DNA from: an uncultured Alphaproteobacteria bacterium
Lineage (GTDB): Bacteria > Pseudomonadota > Alphaproteobacteria > HIMB59 > GCA-002718135
NCBI GenBank assembly: GCA_902594815.1
Contig: CACJNL010000011.1
Coordinates: 1 to 43,574, forward strand
Direction: 5' to 3'
Length of the DNA stretch: 43,574 bases
In this document: one piece after another, positions 27,942-35,034 of the stretch
Layout: each line of letters opens with the position of its first letter
Position numbering within the stretch: position 1 is the first letter of the stretch
Notes under the pieces: model-generated
Told to the model about the DNA's origin: nothing
Databases searched by the model: none
Seen by the model: only the letters and a program-made list of their open reading frames with translations
Translations under genes and position numbers: made by a program

Positions 27942-28747
27942 AGTTTAAAGTAAATAATAAAGAGGTTTTTGCTTCAACCGGTGGAAGGCCTTTTGATAAA
28001 AAAAAACCTCTTATTATTTTTATTCATGGCAGTGGGTTAAGTCATATTACTTGGGTTTTACAAACCCGTTATTTTGCTTTTCATGGCTATAGCATTCTTG
28101 CAATTGACCTTCCTGGACATGGTTATTCTGAAGGACCTGCGCTAGAGTCTATTGAAGAACAGGGCAAATGGATATCTGATGTTATTGACTCAGTAGAAAT
28201 GAAAGAAGCATCTTTAGTTGGTCATTCACAAGGATGCTTGATTGTTTTAGAATGCGCATCACAATTTCCTGAAAAAGTTAAATCAATTGGATTAATGGGT
28301 GGAGCAGGAGCAATACCAATGAATCCAGAATTATTAGATTTGGCAGAAAAAGGAGATCCAAAAGCAGTAGATCTTATGATGGATTGGGCTCATGGTCCAG
28401 CAGGGCATTTTGGAGGTCATCCAGTTCCTGGGCTTCATCATATGAATCTTGGCGGCTCAATTGTAGTGAATGGTTCTGTAAAAAATGCCCTTGGAGTAGA
28501 TTTTAGAGCATGTGACAATTATAAAAATGGTTTCGAGGCAGCAAAAAAAATTAAATGTCCAGCTATCAATATACTTGGTGACAGAGATAGAATGTGTCCA
28601 GTTAAAGCTGGTAAAAAATTAGCAGAAAATATTGAAAATTCAGAAGTAGAAATAATTGAAAATTGTGGGCATATGATCTTATTGGAGGAAGCAGGTAAAT
28701 CTCTAGAAATATTGAAAAAATTTATTAAAAAAAATCATCCAGTATAA
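27938..28747 (+). CDS. Alpha/beta-fold hydrolase
   Basis: A 269-residue hydrolase without signal peptide. IFIHGSGLSHITW forms the oxyanion region, LVGHSQGCLIVLE carries the nucleophile serine, ILGDRDRM the aspartate and ENCGHMILLEE the histidine. The ATG overlaps the metY stop (ATGA), so it is translated with metY and the ligase. An esterase, thioesterase or C-S/C-C hydrolase role is possible; the substrate is unknown. Confidence 0.8.
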   Translation: MKFKVNNKEVFASTGGRPFDKKKPLIIFIHGSGLSHITWVLQTRYFAFHGYSILAIDLPGHGYSEGPALESIEEQGKWISDVIDSVEMKEASLVGHSQGCLIVLECASQFPEKVKSIGLMGGAGAIPMNPELLDLAEKGDPKAVDLMMDWAHGPAGHFGGHPVPGLHHMNLGGSIVVNGSVKNALGVDFRACDNYKNGFEAAKKIKCPAINILGDRDRMCPVKAGKKLAENIENSEVEIIENCGHMILLEEAGKSLEILKKFIKKNHPV

Positions 28748-28763
28748 ACAATATAAATTTTTA

Positions 28764-28943
28764 TTAATCAGCAGTTTTGTCAGGTCTTGTGAGTTCTTCT
28801 AATTTTTTCATTTCTTCTTCTTGTTTAAGACGTTCTTGCTCTTCACGTTTTTTTTTACGCTCTTCAGCTTTCATTTTTAACTTTAATTCTTTTTGCATTT
28901 TGCGGTCTCCCGCTTTTGATTTATGATTAAAATGAATACCCAT
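28764..28943 (-). CDS. Small charged coiled-coil protein
   Basis: A 59-residue reading frame starting MGIHFNHKSKAGDRKMQ and continuing with a run of alternating lysine, arginine and glutamate (KAEERKKKREEQERLKQEEE) predicted to be one long helix, ending RPDKTAD. There is no signal peptide or membrane segment. It fills the otherwise empty gap between the hydrolase and the HIG1-like gene. The family is not recognised. The sustained charged-helix composition argues for a real gene, but low complexity limits certainty. Confidence 0.5.
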   Translation of the reverse strand: MGIHFNHKSKAGDRKMQKELKLKMKAEERKKKREEQERLKQEEEMKKLEELTRPDKTAD

Positions 28944-29003
28944 AACAACCTCTATTTGTCTTATACTAAAAAAAAATATTTTTTTCTAGTAGGTAAATTT
29001 GGC

Positions 29004-29198
29004 TTAATTCCTTGAAAGCCAAATAATAATTACAAAAACTAGAACTGCAATCGCCTGAAACAATACACGAAGACGCATTAGTTTATTGCTATGATTTTTA
29101 TTAAGTTTTCCATTTACAGCCATCGCAATAACACCAATCACAACTGCACCAAGTGCCCCTGCCATAAATACAACTAATACAATTTGTAATACATCCAT
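29004..29198 (-). CDS. HIG1-like twin-transmembrane protein
   Basis: A 64-residue membrane protein with two helices (about 4-24 and 46-62) joined by a polar loop GKLNKNHSNKLMRLRVLFQ. The NKLMRxRVxxQ segment before the second helix is the hallmark of the HIG1/twin-transmembrane family, whose mitochondrial members associate with respiratory supercomplexes. The start at 29198 (MDVLQIVL) is preferred; the frame runs 17 codons further upstream without conserved residues. It is divergent from the esterase. Confidence 0.7.
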   Translation of the reverse strand: MDVLQIVLVVFMAGALGAVVIGVIAMAVNGKLNKNHSNKLMRLRVLFQAIAVLVFVIIIWLSRN

Positions 29199-29259
29199 AA
29201 TAACTATATAGTGCAAATCTTCTATTGAACGAACCATGAATTGTCGCATATATTAAGGT

Positions 29260-29934
29260 ATGTCTGAAATTCTAAATGGACCATCAATTTCCAAGCATGA
29301 AAATCCTAAAAAACTAATTTTTATGCTCCACGGATATGGAGATAATGCTGCAAATTTCATGCATCTTGCTCATCCAATTGACTTGGATGATTGGGAGGCA
29401 CAGTACGTCGCTCTAAATGGACCTGGCTATATACCAGGTAATTTAATGGGCTATCAATGGTTTGATTTATACCCTAACGGTATCTATATTGCACAAGCTG
29501 GTCCAAAAGAATTTGAACAAATTCAAAAGGAAATTGATGAAGTTGTAAATAAAATTATTTACACTATGGAACAATACTGTGACTCGCTTGATTTAACACT
29601 AGCTGATTGCATATTGATGGGTTTTTCACAAGGTGGGATGATGACATTTGAAGTTGGAAATCAATTATCAGAAAAGATAGGAGGATTAATAATTCTTTCT
29701 GGCCGTATAATGAAAGAGGGCCCTATTAAAAATTCTATTTTAAAAAAAACCCCAATTTTTATTTTGCATGGTGAGCAAGATGAAGTTATTCCAATACAAA
29801 GTTACTATAAATCTATAGAATATTTAAAAGCTAATAAATGCAATTTTGAGTCACACGCAATACACTCAGATGGGCATAATATTTCTCCTGAGGCAATAAG
29901 TTTATTACAAAATTTTATAAAAAAAATACTATGA
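29260..29934 (+). CDS. Carboxylesterase / phospholipase family alpha/beta hydrolase
   Basis: A 224-residue esterase of the acyl-protein-thioesterase/carboxylesterase 2 family. IFMLHGYGDNAANF, ILMGFSQGGMMTFEV with the nucleophile serine, LHGEQDEVIP with the aspartate and SDGHNISPEA with the histidine make a complete triad. Length is typical. No secretion signal is seen, so a cytoplasmic role in cleaving short acyl esters or thioesters is likely. Confidence 0.85.
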   Translation: MSEILNGPSISKHENPKKLIFMLHGYGDNAANFMHLAHPIDLDDWEAQYVALNGPGYIPGNLMGYQWFDLYPNGIYIAQAGPKEFEQIQKEIDEVVNKIIYTMEQYCDSLDLTLADCILMGFSQGGMMTFEVGNQLSEKIGGLIILSGRIMKEGPIKNSILKKTPIFILHGEQDEVIPIQSYYKSIEYLKANKCNFESHAIHSDGHNISPEAISLLQNFIKKIL

Positions 29935-29993
29935 TGGATTCGAATCTTCATATTATATCAATCTTATAATATGACTTGGGTAAATATAAAAAA

Positions 29994-30548
29994 ATGAGTG
30001 TTTTTGGAAATCCAGCCCTAGTTTTAAATGCAGATTTTCGACCTCTTTCCTATTACCCACTTTCTTTATGTTCATGGCAAGATGCTGTCAAATCGGTATT
30101 TTTAAATCGTGTATCTGTTATTGAGCGATATGAACAATCAGTTAGTTCACCAACTATATCTTTTAAATTACCAAGTGTGATAGCATTAAAAGATTATGTT
30201 ATGCCCCAACGCAAACCTGCTTTTACAAGATTTAATGTTTTTCTTCGTGATAATTTTACTTGCCAGTATTGTGCAAAAAAATTTCCTGCAAATGATCTTA
30301 CTTTCGATCACTTGGTGCCAAGATGTTTATATGGAAAAACAACTTGGCAAAATGTAGTATCAGCATGCACAACTTGTAATTTAAAAAAGGGTCGTAAATT
30401 GTTACAGAATACCGATATGAAATTATTAAAAAAACCTATTCAACCAAACTCGATACAACTGCAAAACAATGGACGCAACTTCCCCCCAAACTATTTACAT
30501 GATAGTTGGCGAGATTACTTGTATTGGGATACTGAATTAGAAAATTAG
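29994..30548 (+). CDS. HNH endonuclease domain protein
   Basis: A 184-residue protein starting MSVFGNPALVLNADFRPLSY. The HNH core is RDNFTCQYCAKKF, LTFDHLVPRCLYG, TTWQNVVSACTTCNLKKG: two CxxC pairs for zinc plus the DH and N of the motif. The N-terminal NADFRPLSYYPLS-WQDAV pattern is shared by a widespread housekeeping HNH family of alphaproteobacteria and cyanobacteria, role unknown. The TTG 18 bases upstream is less likely than this ATG. It converges on coq7 with a four-base overlap. Confidence 0.87.
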   Translation: MSVFGNPALVLNADFRPLSYYPLSLCSWQDAVKSVFLNRVSVIERYEQSVSSPTISFKLPSVIALKDYVMPQRKPAFTRFNVFLRDNFTCQYCAKKFPANDLTFDHLVPRCLYGKTTWQNVVSACTTCNLKKGRKLLQNTDMKLLKKPIQPNSIQLQNNGRNFPPNYLHDSWRDYLYWDTELEN

Positions 30549-31135
30549 ATTTTTTTTGAAATTGCGATTGCTGCTTTACAACCAATCTCAATTACTTTTG
30601 TCATAACTTTATAACCTGGTGCATTTTCTGCGTCATGTTCGAGCCCAATATCATGATGTTCTAGTTCATCTTTTTCAAATTTAGCAATTGTTTTCTTAAG
30701 CTCTTTTTCATCATCCTCCAATAAGTCTTGTTGCTCTCTATAATGCTCACCAATCACTTTTTCGACAGCGACAGTACATGCCATTGCTGCTTTTTCACCC
30801 ATCAAAGCAGTGCCGGCACCAAGCGCAAAGCCAGCTATGTTCCATAGAGGTAATAACGCAGTAGGTCGAACACGTTTTTCAATAAGAAGTTCATTAAATT
30901 TTTCAATATGCTCTTGCTCTTGATCAGCCATATGTTGAATTGTTTTACCAATTTTAGAGTCTTTTCCAAATACAGCTATTTGACCATCATAAATTCTTGT
31001 TGCCCCATACTCACCTGCATGATCAACTCTAATTATTTCATCTAAAATTGTTTTATCTGTAGTCGATTTGGATTTTTTAGCAATTTTCTTTTTTGCAATT
31101 GATTTTTTTTTAGTTTTTTTCTTTTTTAAGGCCAT
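30545..31135 (-). CDS. coq7: Demethoxyubiquinone hydroxylase COQ7
   Basis: A 196-residue di-iron monooxygenase of ubiquinone synthesis. After a lysine-rich N-terminal extension (about 1-28) come the iron-binding helices: IIRVDHAGEYGATRIYDGQ, MADQEQEHIEKF, VAVEKVIGEHYREQ and FEKDELEHHDIGLEHDAE. MGEKAAMACT is also typical. The extension is unusual in composition and may be non-essential. The gene overlaps dsbB by 26 bases. Confidence 0.94.
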   Translation of the reverse strand: MALKKKKTKKKSIAKKKIAKKSKSTTDKTILDEIIRVDHAGEYGATRIYDGQIAVFGKDSKIGKTIQHMADQEQEHIEKFNELLIEKRVRPTALLPLWNIAGFALGAGTALMGEKAAMACTVAVEKVIGEHYREQQDLLEDDEKELKKTIAKFEKDELEHHDIGLEHDAENAPGYKVMTKVIEIGCKAAIAISKKI

Positions 31136-31598
31136 TATTCCAGAGATATATTGTATTAATTACAAAAATCAAAAATAATAATAAACTATTTATTGTCGCG
31201 GCAGAAAGCCCAAACATACTCCAAATAATATCTTCACAATTTACTACAGCTTTAGACATAATTTGATCTTTTAAATTTGTAGTGCTATTTGTTAACTCCA
31301 AACCTCCTGAACAACCAGATGGTCCAGAAAGCAATTTATTTTCTATCCCAACATGCCATATGGAATAGAAGAGCCCATAAATAGTTAATATTTGAACCCC
31401 AAGAAAAAACCAAATTTTTGTTTGCCAACGGAGGATTATAAATACTAGAAATAGTATTATGATCGCATAATATGGTTCTCTTTGCTTCAGACACATTTTA
31501 CAGGGCTCAAGATAAAAATAGTATTCAGCAATCAATGCAGATCCAATGGCAGTGATGCTCAATACACCTAAAACATAAAACCAATATTTTTTTAGCAT
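31110..31598 (-). CDS. dsbB: DsbB-family disulfide bond formation protein
   Basis: A 162-residue membrane protein with four predicted helices. The first cysteine pair is in EPCKMCLKQREPYY (CxxC, near residue 33), which exchanges electrons with quinone. The second redox site is split between SGPSGCSGGLEL and VVNCED in the periplasmic loop. DsbB reoxidises DsbA. It starts at the yqaA stop and its end overlaps coq7, forming yqaA-dsbB-coq7. Confidence 0.88.
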   Translation of the reverse strand: MLKKYWFYVLGVLSITAIGSALIAEYYFYLEPCKMCLKQREPYYAIIILFLVFIILRWQTKIWFFLGVQILTIYGLFYSIWHVGIENKLLSGPSGCSGGLELTNSTTNLKDQIMSKAVVNCEDIIWSMFGLSAATINSLLLFLIFVINTIYLWNNGLKKEKN

Positions 31599-32182
31599 TA
31601 AAATAACTTAATTAACATAAAACTACCTATCAGAAGAATAAAAAATAAAACTGCTAAAATGTTAAAATATTTATCAATTAAAAATTTTATTTTTTCTCCA
31701 AAAATAAAAAGAAGAATAGCTAGTAAATAAAATCTAAAACCTCTTGCTATAAAAGCAGTAAATATAAATAGAAAAATATTTAAGCTAAAGACACCGCTTG
31801 CAATTGTTATAAATTTAAAAGGGAAAGGCGTAAAACCTGCGCCTAAAACAATAAGGATACCATATTCTTTGTAATAATTTTCAAAAGAATTGAATGAATT
31901 TGATAAATGATAAAATTCTACAATTAAAATACCTATACTATTAAATAAAAAGAAACCAATTGCATAGCCTACAACGCCTCCAAGGACTGATGACAAAGTA
32001 CATATGAAAGCATATGTCCAAGCTTTAGTTCTCTTAGCAATAATCATTGGGATTAGTAAAACATCTGGAGGAATAGGGAAAAATGAACTCTCAGAAAAAG
32101 ATACTATACTTAATATCCATGAAGAATATTTGTGCTCAGCTTTTTTTAAAGTCCAATTATATAAAGATTTTAACAAGTTCAT
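31598..32182 (-). CDS. YqaA family membrane protein (VTT/DedA-like)
   Basis: A 194-residue inner-membrane protein of the YqaA group in the VTT/DedA superfamily. SESSFFPIPPDVLLIPM is the conserved re-entrant loop, followed by GGVVGYAIG and GAGFTPFPFKFITIASG. Related proteins affect lipid scrambling and membrane homeostasis. Its start codon lies only five bases after the CCA end of the tRNA-Leu gene on the same strand and has no Shine-Dalgarno, so the message is probably released from a tRNA-mRNA precursor and is nearly leaderless. Confidence 0.87.
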   Translation of the reverse strand: MNLLKSLYNWTLKKAEHKYSSWILSIVSFSESSFFPIPPDVLLIPMIIAKRTKAWTYAFICTLSSVLGGVVGYAIGFFLFNSIGILIVEFYHLSNSFNSFENYYKEYGILIVLGAGFTPFPFKFITIASGVFSLNIFLFIFTAFIARGFRFYLLAILLFIFGEKIKFLIDKYFNILAVLFFILLIGSFMLIKLF

Positions 32183-32187
32183 TTATT

Positions 32188-32272
32188 TGGTAGGAGTAGA
32201 GGGAATCGAACCCACACCACCGAAGTGACCGGATTTTGAATCCGGCGCGTCTACCAGTTCCGCCATACTCCC
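32188..32272 (-). tRNA. tRNA-Leu (anticodon CAA)
   Basis: An 85-base class II tRNA on the minus strand. The acceptor stem pairs GGGAGTA with TACTCCT (first pair G-U), with A73 and an encoded CCA. The anticodon arm CCGGA-TTCAAAA-TCCGG gives CAA, reading UUG. The variable arm TCACTTCGGTGG is long, as leucine tRNAs require, and the T loop is TTCGATT; the T stem has one U-U mismatch. It is the intact member of a group of four related sequences to 35118 and lies directly upstream of yqaA. Confidence 0.95.
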
Positions 32273-32344
32273 TTATTGTTTTTTACTGTATTACTTGGTT
32301 TTTATAGTTAAGTCTATGGGCTTGTTTTAAGAAAATAGATTTTT

Positions 32345-32364
32345 AAAAGCGTCGTAAAAGCGTT
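32345..32364 (+). repeat. 20-bp direct repeat, copy 1 (AAAAGCGTCGT motif)
   Basis: AAAAGCGTCGTAAAAGCGTT, matching 18 of 20 bases with the copy at 32880-32899. The pair brackets the rhodanese gene and lies 72 bases beyond the 5' end of the intact tRNA-Leu. A weaker third copy is at 34977-34992. This region also holds 10-11 bp phased short repeats: GCGTCGTAAAA/GCGTTGTAAAG at 32349-32370 and GATTCATAT at 32402, 32412 and, partly, 32423. Confidence 0.7.
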
Positions 32365-32455
32365 GTAAAGAAATCACAAAAGGTATTATCAACTTAGAAT
32401 GGATTCATATTGATTCATATTTGATTCAGGAGTATTTTTAGGAAAGTAAAATATA

Positions 32456-32872
32456 ATGCTAATTAGATTTTGTATAAAATTTATAGTTTGTTTATTAACT
32501 GTAAAATTTGCATTTGCAGATATTGTCGATGTAAATAATGAGCAAATTAAAGAATTATTAAAAAATAATATACCAATTGTAGACATAAGAAGAAGTTCTG
32601 AATGGGACCAAACTGGAGTTGTTCCAAAAAGTATTCTGCTAACTTTTTTTGATAAAGAAGGAAATTATAATTATGATGAATGGTATGAAAAACTACGTTT
32701 AGAAATAGATGAAGTTAAACCAATAATCTTAATTTGTAGAACTGGAAGAAGAACTGCTATAATTGCTAAAATGATGGAAATAAAAAAATTTGATAATGTT
32801 ATTTATAACGCAAAAAGTGGAATAACCTCGTGGATTGATGAAAAATTAATAACCGTAAAACCACAGTACTAA
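32456..32872 (+). CDS. Secreted rhodanese-like protein
   Basis: A 138-residue protein with a signal peptide (about 1-21, ending KFAFA) and one rhodanese domain. PIVDIRRSSEWDQTGVVP is the front motif, ILICRTGRRTAIIA the active loop with Cys94, and NVIYNAKSGITSW the end. It would act in the periplasm on sulfane sulfur or as a thiol-redox protein. It is the only gene in its cassette between the intact tRNA-Leu and the first tRNA fragment, and is oriented away from that tRNA. Confidence 0.85.
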   Translation: MLIRFCIKFIVCLLTVKFAFADIVDVNNEQIKELLKNNIPIVDIRRSSEWDQTGVVPKSILLTFFDKEGNYNYDEWYEKLRLEIDEVKPIILICRTGRRTAIIAKMMEIKKFDNVIYNAKSGITSWIDEKLITVKPQY

Positions 32873-32879
32873 TTAATTG

Positions 32880-32899
32880 AAAAGCGTCGTATGAGCGTT
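32880..32899 (+). repeat. 20-bp direct repeat, copy 2
   Basis: AAAAGCGTCGTATGAGCGTT, 18/20 identical to 32345-32364. It starts eight bases after the rhodanese stop and lies 61 bases before the first tRNA-Leu fragment. The rest of this 264-base gap (to 33136) holds that fragment and an A/T-rich lead to the next gene. Confidence 0.7.
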
Positions 32900-32960
32900 T
32901 TATTTTATTATAAAAGACTAATTTTATTAGATAAGTTGAGTTTTTTAAAAATTACTCCCA

Positions 32961-33001
32961 GATTTTGAATCCGGCGCGTCTACCAGTTCCGCCATACTCC
33001 C
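32961..33001 (-). pseudogene. tRNA-Leu 5' fragment (41 nt)
   Basis: On the minus strand the first 41 bases of the tRNA-Leu(CAA) gene are repeated without a mismatch: acceptor 5' strand, D arm, anticodon loop and the start of the 3' anticodon stem. Homology stops abruptly after CAAAATC. There is no variable, T or acceptor 3' part, so it cannot be a functional tRNA. Breakpoints in the anticodon arm are typical of tyrosine-recombinase insertion. The flank next to the 5' end resembles that of the copy at 35118. Confidence 0.93.
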
Positions 33002-33074
33002 TTATTATTATTCCCAGTATTTATAGTTTTTTACTCCTAAATCTAAAGTTTATATAAAATTTTTTAAGTCACAA

Positions 33075-33095
33075 GGAATCATAAGGGAATCATAA
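33075..33095 (+). repeat. Phased GGAATCATAA direct repeats
   Basis: GGAATCATAA occurs twice (33075-33084 and 33086-33095), 11 bases apart, 74 bases beyond the 5' end of the tRNA fragment. A related GGATTCATA series sits at an equivalent place in the neighbouring cassette (32401-32429). Helical phasing suggests protein binding, for example recombinase arm sites; this is inference. Confidence 0.5.
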
Positions 33096-33136
33096 ATTAA
33101 AAATTATTTTTTTAAAAATATGATTATAATTAAATT

Positions 33137-33970
33137 ATGAAATTAATTTATTTTTTTATAATGATAACTTTTTTAAGTGCTGAGTTAAATGCCCAAGGAT
33201 TGATTGCAGGAACATATAATTCTGATGGATCAATTACTGACAATAATGGTAAAGTCTTAAGGAAAAGTTACGCTGATAGATACCAAGAAGCTTTGGATAA
33301 GTTTAATAATGGTGAGGAAATTCAAGATTGGCCCACTGTTAAAAAAAATAAAAAAGGAAAAACATTTGGAAAAAAGGGCTTCTTTGGTGAAAAAATTCTT
33401 GAAGAAGGAGCTCCACTCTTAGCTATAGATAAAGTGAGTGGATCAAAGGATGAAATTTTAAATAATATTGCCAAACTAAATGGTTATGTGAATGAAGATA
33501 TTTTGAAACTGTCTTTAGTAGCAAACTCAAGTGACCAATTTAAAATTGAAAACAATATTTCTGATGAAACATTTGAGGCATTAAATAATTCTTATCAGAA
33601 GTTAGTTGAGGCAGGTATTTTAGGAGAAAATTTATCAGACTTTGATGATTTATCTAGTTTAATTTCTAATGCTGGTATTGATCCAGAAACAGGCAATGCT
33701 ATTCTAGCACCCGATGATGGTATCGTTACAGGAGGTTTAGTTAGTGATGAAGATATTCAAATTGAAGGCACAGATCCAGGAGCAAGTTTAGCTGAAATTG
33801 CTGAAAGTTTAAATCTTGACTCTTCTTTGGTTACAAGTAGAGCTATGGCAGAAACATTATCTGCAGTTGCAGAGCGTGTCTCAAATGATGTCTCCTCTAC
33901 TGGAGATTCAAACATGTCTCCAGCAATTGATCCAAATACAGGCAGTGCACCGCTACCACCTGGTTCATAA
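33137..33970 (+). CDS. Secreted protein of unknown function
   Basis: A 277-residue protein with a signal peptide (about 1-19, ending LNAQG). The mature part has a tyrosine-rich start (YADRYQEALDKFNNG), a basic patch (KKNKKGKTFGKKGFFGE), then a long acidic, asparagine- and leucine-rich region and an alanine/serine-rich C terminus ending PLPPGS. It has only two methionines after the signal and no cysteine in the mature part. No family is recognised. It occupies its own cassette between two tRNA-Leu fragments, which suggests transferred cargo. Confidence 0.7.
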   Translation: MKLIYFFIMITFLSAELNAQGLIAGTYNSDGSITDNNGKVLRKSYADRYQEALDKFNNGEEIQDWPTVKKNKKGKTFGKKGFFGEKILEEGAPLLAIDKVSGSKDEILNNIAKLNGYVNEDILKLSLVANSSDQFKIENNISDETFEALNNSYQKLVEAGILGENLSDFDDLSSLISNAGIDPETGNAILAPDDGIVTGGLVSDEDIQIEGTDPGASLAEIAESLNLDSSLVTSRAMAETLSAVAERVSNDVSSTGDSNMSPAIDPNTGSAPLPPGS

Positions 33971-34092
33971 CTATTACCTGTATTGCAATTTGAAAAATCT
34001 AAACACTCTGCTTATAGAACTGTAGGGCAACAAATTTTATATGAAAATTATTTTAGGAATATTTTTTGGTTGTACAGTTAGCATTAATAATG

Positions 34093-34154
34093 CCCACACC
34101 ACCGAAGTGACCGGATTTTGAATCCGGCACGTCTACCAGTTCCGCCATACTCCC
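34093..34154 (-). pseudogene. tRNA-Leu 5' fragment (62 nt)
   Basis: The first 62 bases of tRNA-Leu(CAA) are repeated on the minus strand with one change (GTGCC for GCGCC ahead of the anticodon stem). Identity runs through the variable arm and the 5' T stem (GTGTGGG) and then stops. The 60 bases next to its 5' end closely match the upstream flank of the intact tRNA, including a shared TTTTTATAGTTAARTCTATG block. The surrounding gap 33971-34384 otherwise holds only the bactofilin promoter candidate. Confidence 0.93.
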
Positions 34155-34268
34155 ATTATGTTTTTCCTACTTTTACTTAGTTTTTATAGTTAAATCTATG
34201 GGCTTATTTGAAAAACTAGTATTAAAAATTTATTAACAAAATACATTAATTATTTTAAATAATTTTAA

Positions 34269-34297
34269 TTGACAACCAAAACGTATTGGAACACAAT
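34269..34297 (+). promoter_or_regulatory. Putative promoter of the bactofilin gene
   Basis: TTGACA (34269-34274), a 17-base spacer and CACAAT (34292-34297) precede the bactofilin start by about 90 bases. The -35 is consensus, the -10 matches four of six. A strong GGAGG ribosome site lies at 34375-34379. Confidence 0.4.
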
Positions 34298-34384
34298 CTT
34301 CTTTAATATTACAGTAGTTGCAGTAACCTACTTTATCAAAACTTATGATGTTACTAAGTTGTTTAACAAAGTGTGGAGGTTAAA

Positions 34385-34846
34385 ATGTTTGATAAAAAAA
34401 ACAATAATACTTTAAATGAAGAACAAAATGCAAATGACGTTTTTAGACCTGCCAAAGGCAGTGCTAAGGTTGTTATTGGACATGGCGTTTCTATTACAGG
34501 TGAAATTAAAAAAGCAGATGAGGTACAAATTGATGGTGAAGCTGATGTAACCATGAAAACTGATAACATTGTTATTGGTAATACTGGCAACTGCAAAGGT
34601 AATATTGAAACTCATAATGCTGATATTTGGGGTAATTTTGATGGAGATCTAAAAGCTTCTGGTACACTAACAATACAAGAAGAAGGTGTTGCAACAGGCA
34701 CAATTGAATATCAAAAAATGCAAATAAAACTAGGTGGTAAGCTTAGTGGAGATATTAAAATGTCTGAGAAAATTCAGTCAATTAAAACAGAAAAAAAACA
34801 AACTGATAATAATGTTTCATTACAAAGCTCAATTAGAAAAGAGTAA
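34385..34846 (+). CDS. Bactofilin family protein
   Basis: A 153-residue polymer-forming cytoskeletal protein. The core (about 28-130) is a run of short beta-strand turns: VVIGHGVSITGEI, VQIDGEADV, IVIGNTGNCKGNI, ADIWGNFDGDL, GTLTIQEEGVATGTI and IKLGGKLSGDI, as in the right-handed beta helix of bactofilins. Disordered polar ends flank it. The ATG at 34385 has GGAGG five bases upstream and is preferred to an earlier GTG. Bactofilins scaffold cell-wall enzymes and shape. Here it is alone between two tRNA-Leu remnants instead of beside a peptidase gene. Confidence 0.9.
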   Translation: MFDKKNNNTLNEEQNANDVFRPAKGSAKVVIGHGVSITGEIKKADEVQIDGEADVTMKTDNIVIGNTGNCKGNIETHNADIWGNFDGDLKASGTLTIQEEGVATGTIEYQKMQIKLGGKLSGDIKMSEKIQSIKTEKKQTDNNVSLQSSIRKE

Positions 34847-34976
34847 AACTAAATATCTATATTATGTTATAAATTTATAATATTTATCTTTTACTTCTAA
34901 TATATACTTGAAAAGATACAAGTTTGTTAAATTTTCTTCGTCAAATGTAAGCAATATTTCTCACTTTTAGAAAATT

Positions 34977-34992
34977 AAAAGTGTCGTATGAG
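34977..34992 (+). repeat. AAAAGTGTCGTATGAG motif, copy 3
   Basis: AAAAGTGTCGTATGAG differs by one base from the first 16 bases of the repeat at 32880. It lies 42 bases before the degenerate tRNA-Leu copy, mirroring the placing of copy 2 before the 41-nt fragment. It is followed in both places by a T-rich TTATTTTA-like stretch. Confidence 0.6.
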
Positions 34993-35034
34993 TCTCGCTA
35001 CCTTATTTTAAAAAGATTAAAGGTCAATTTTTGT

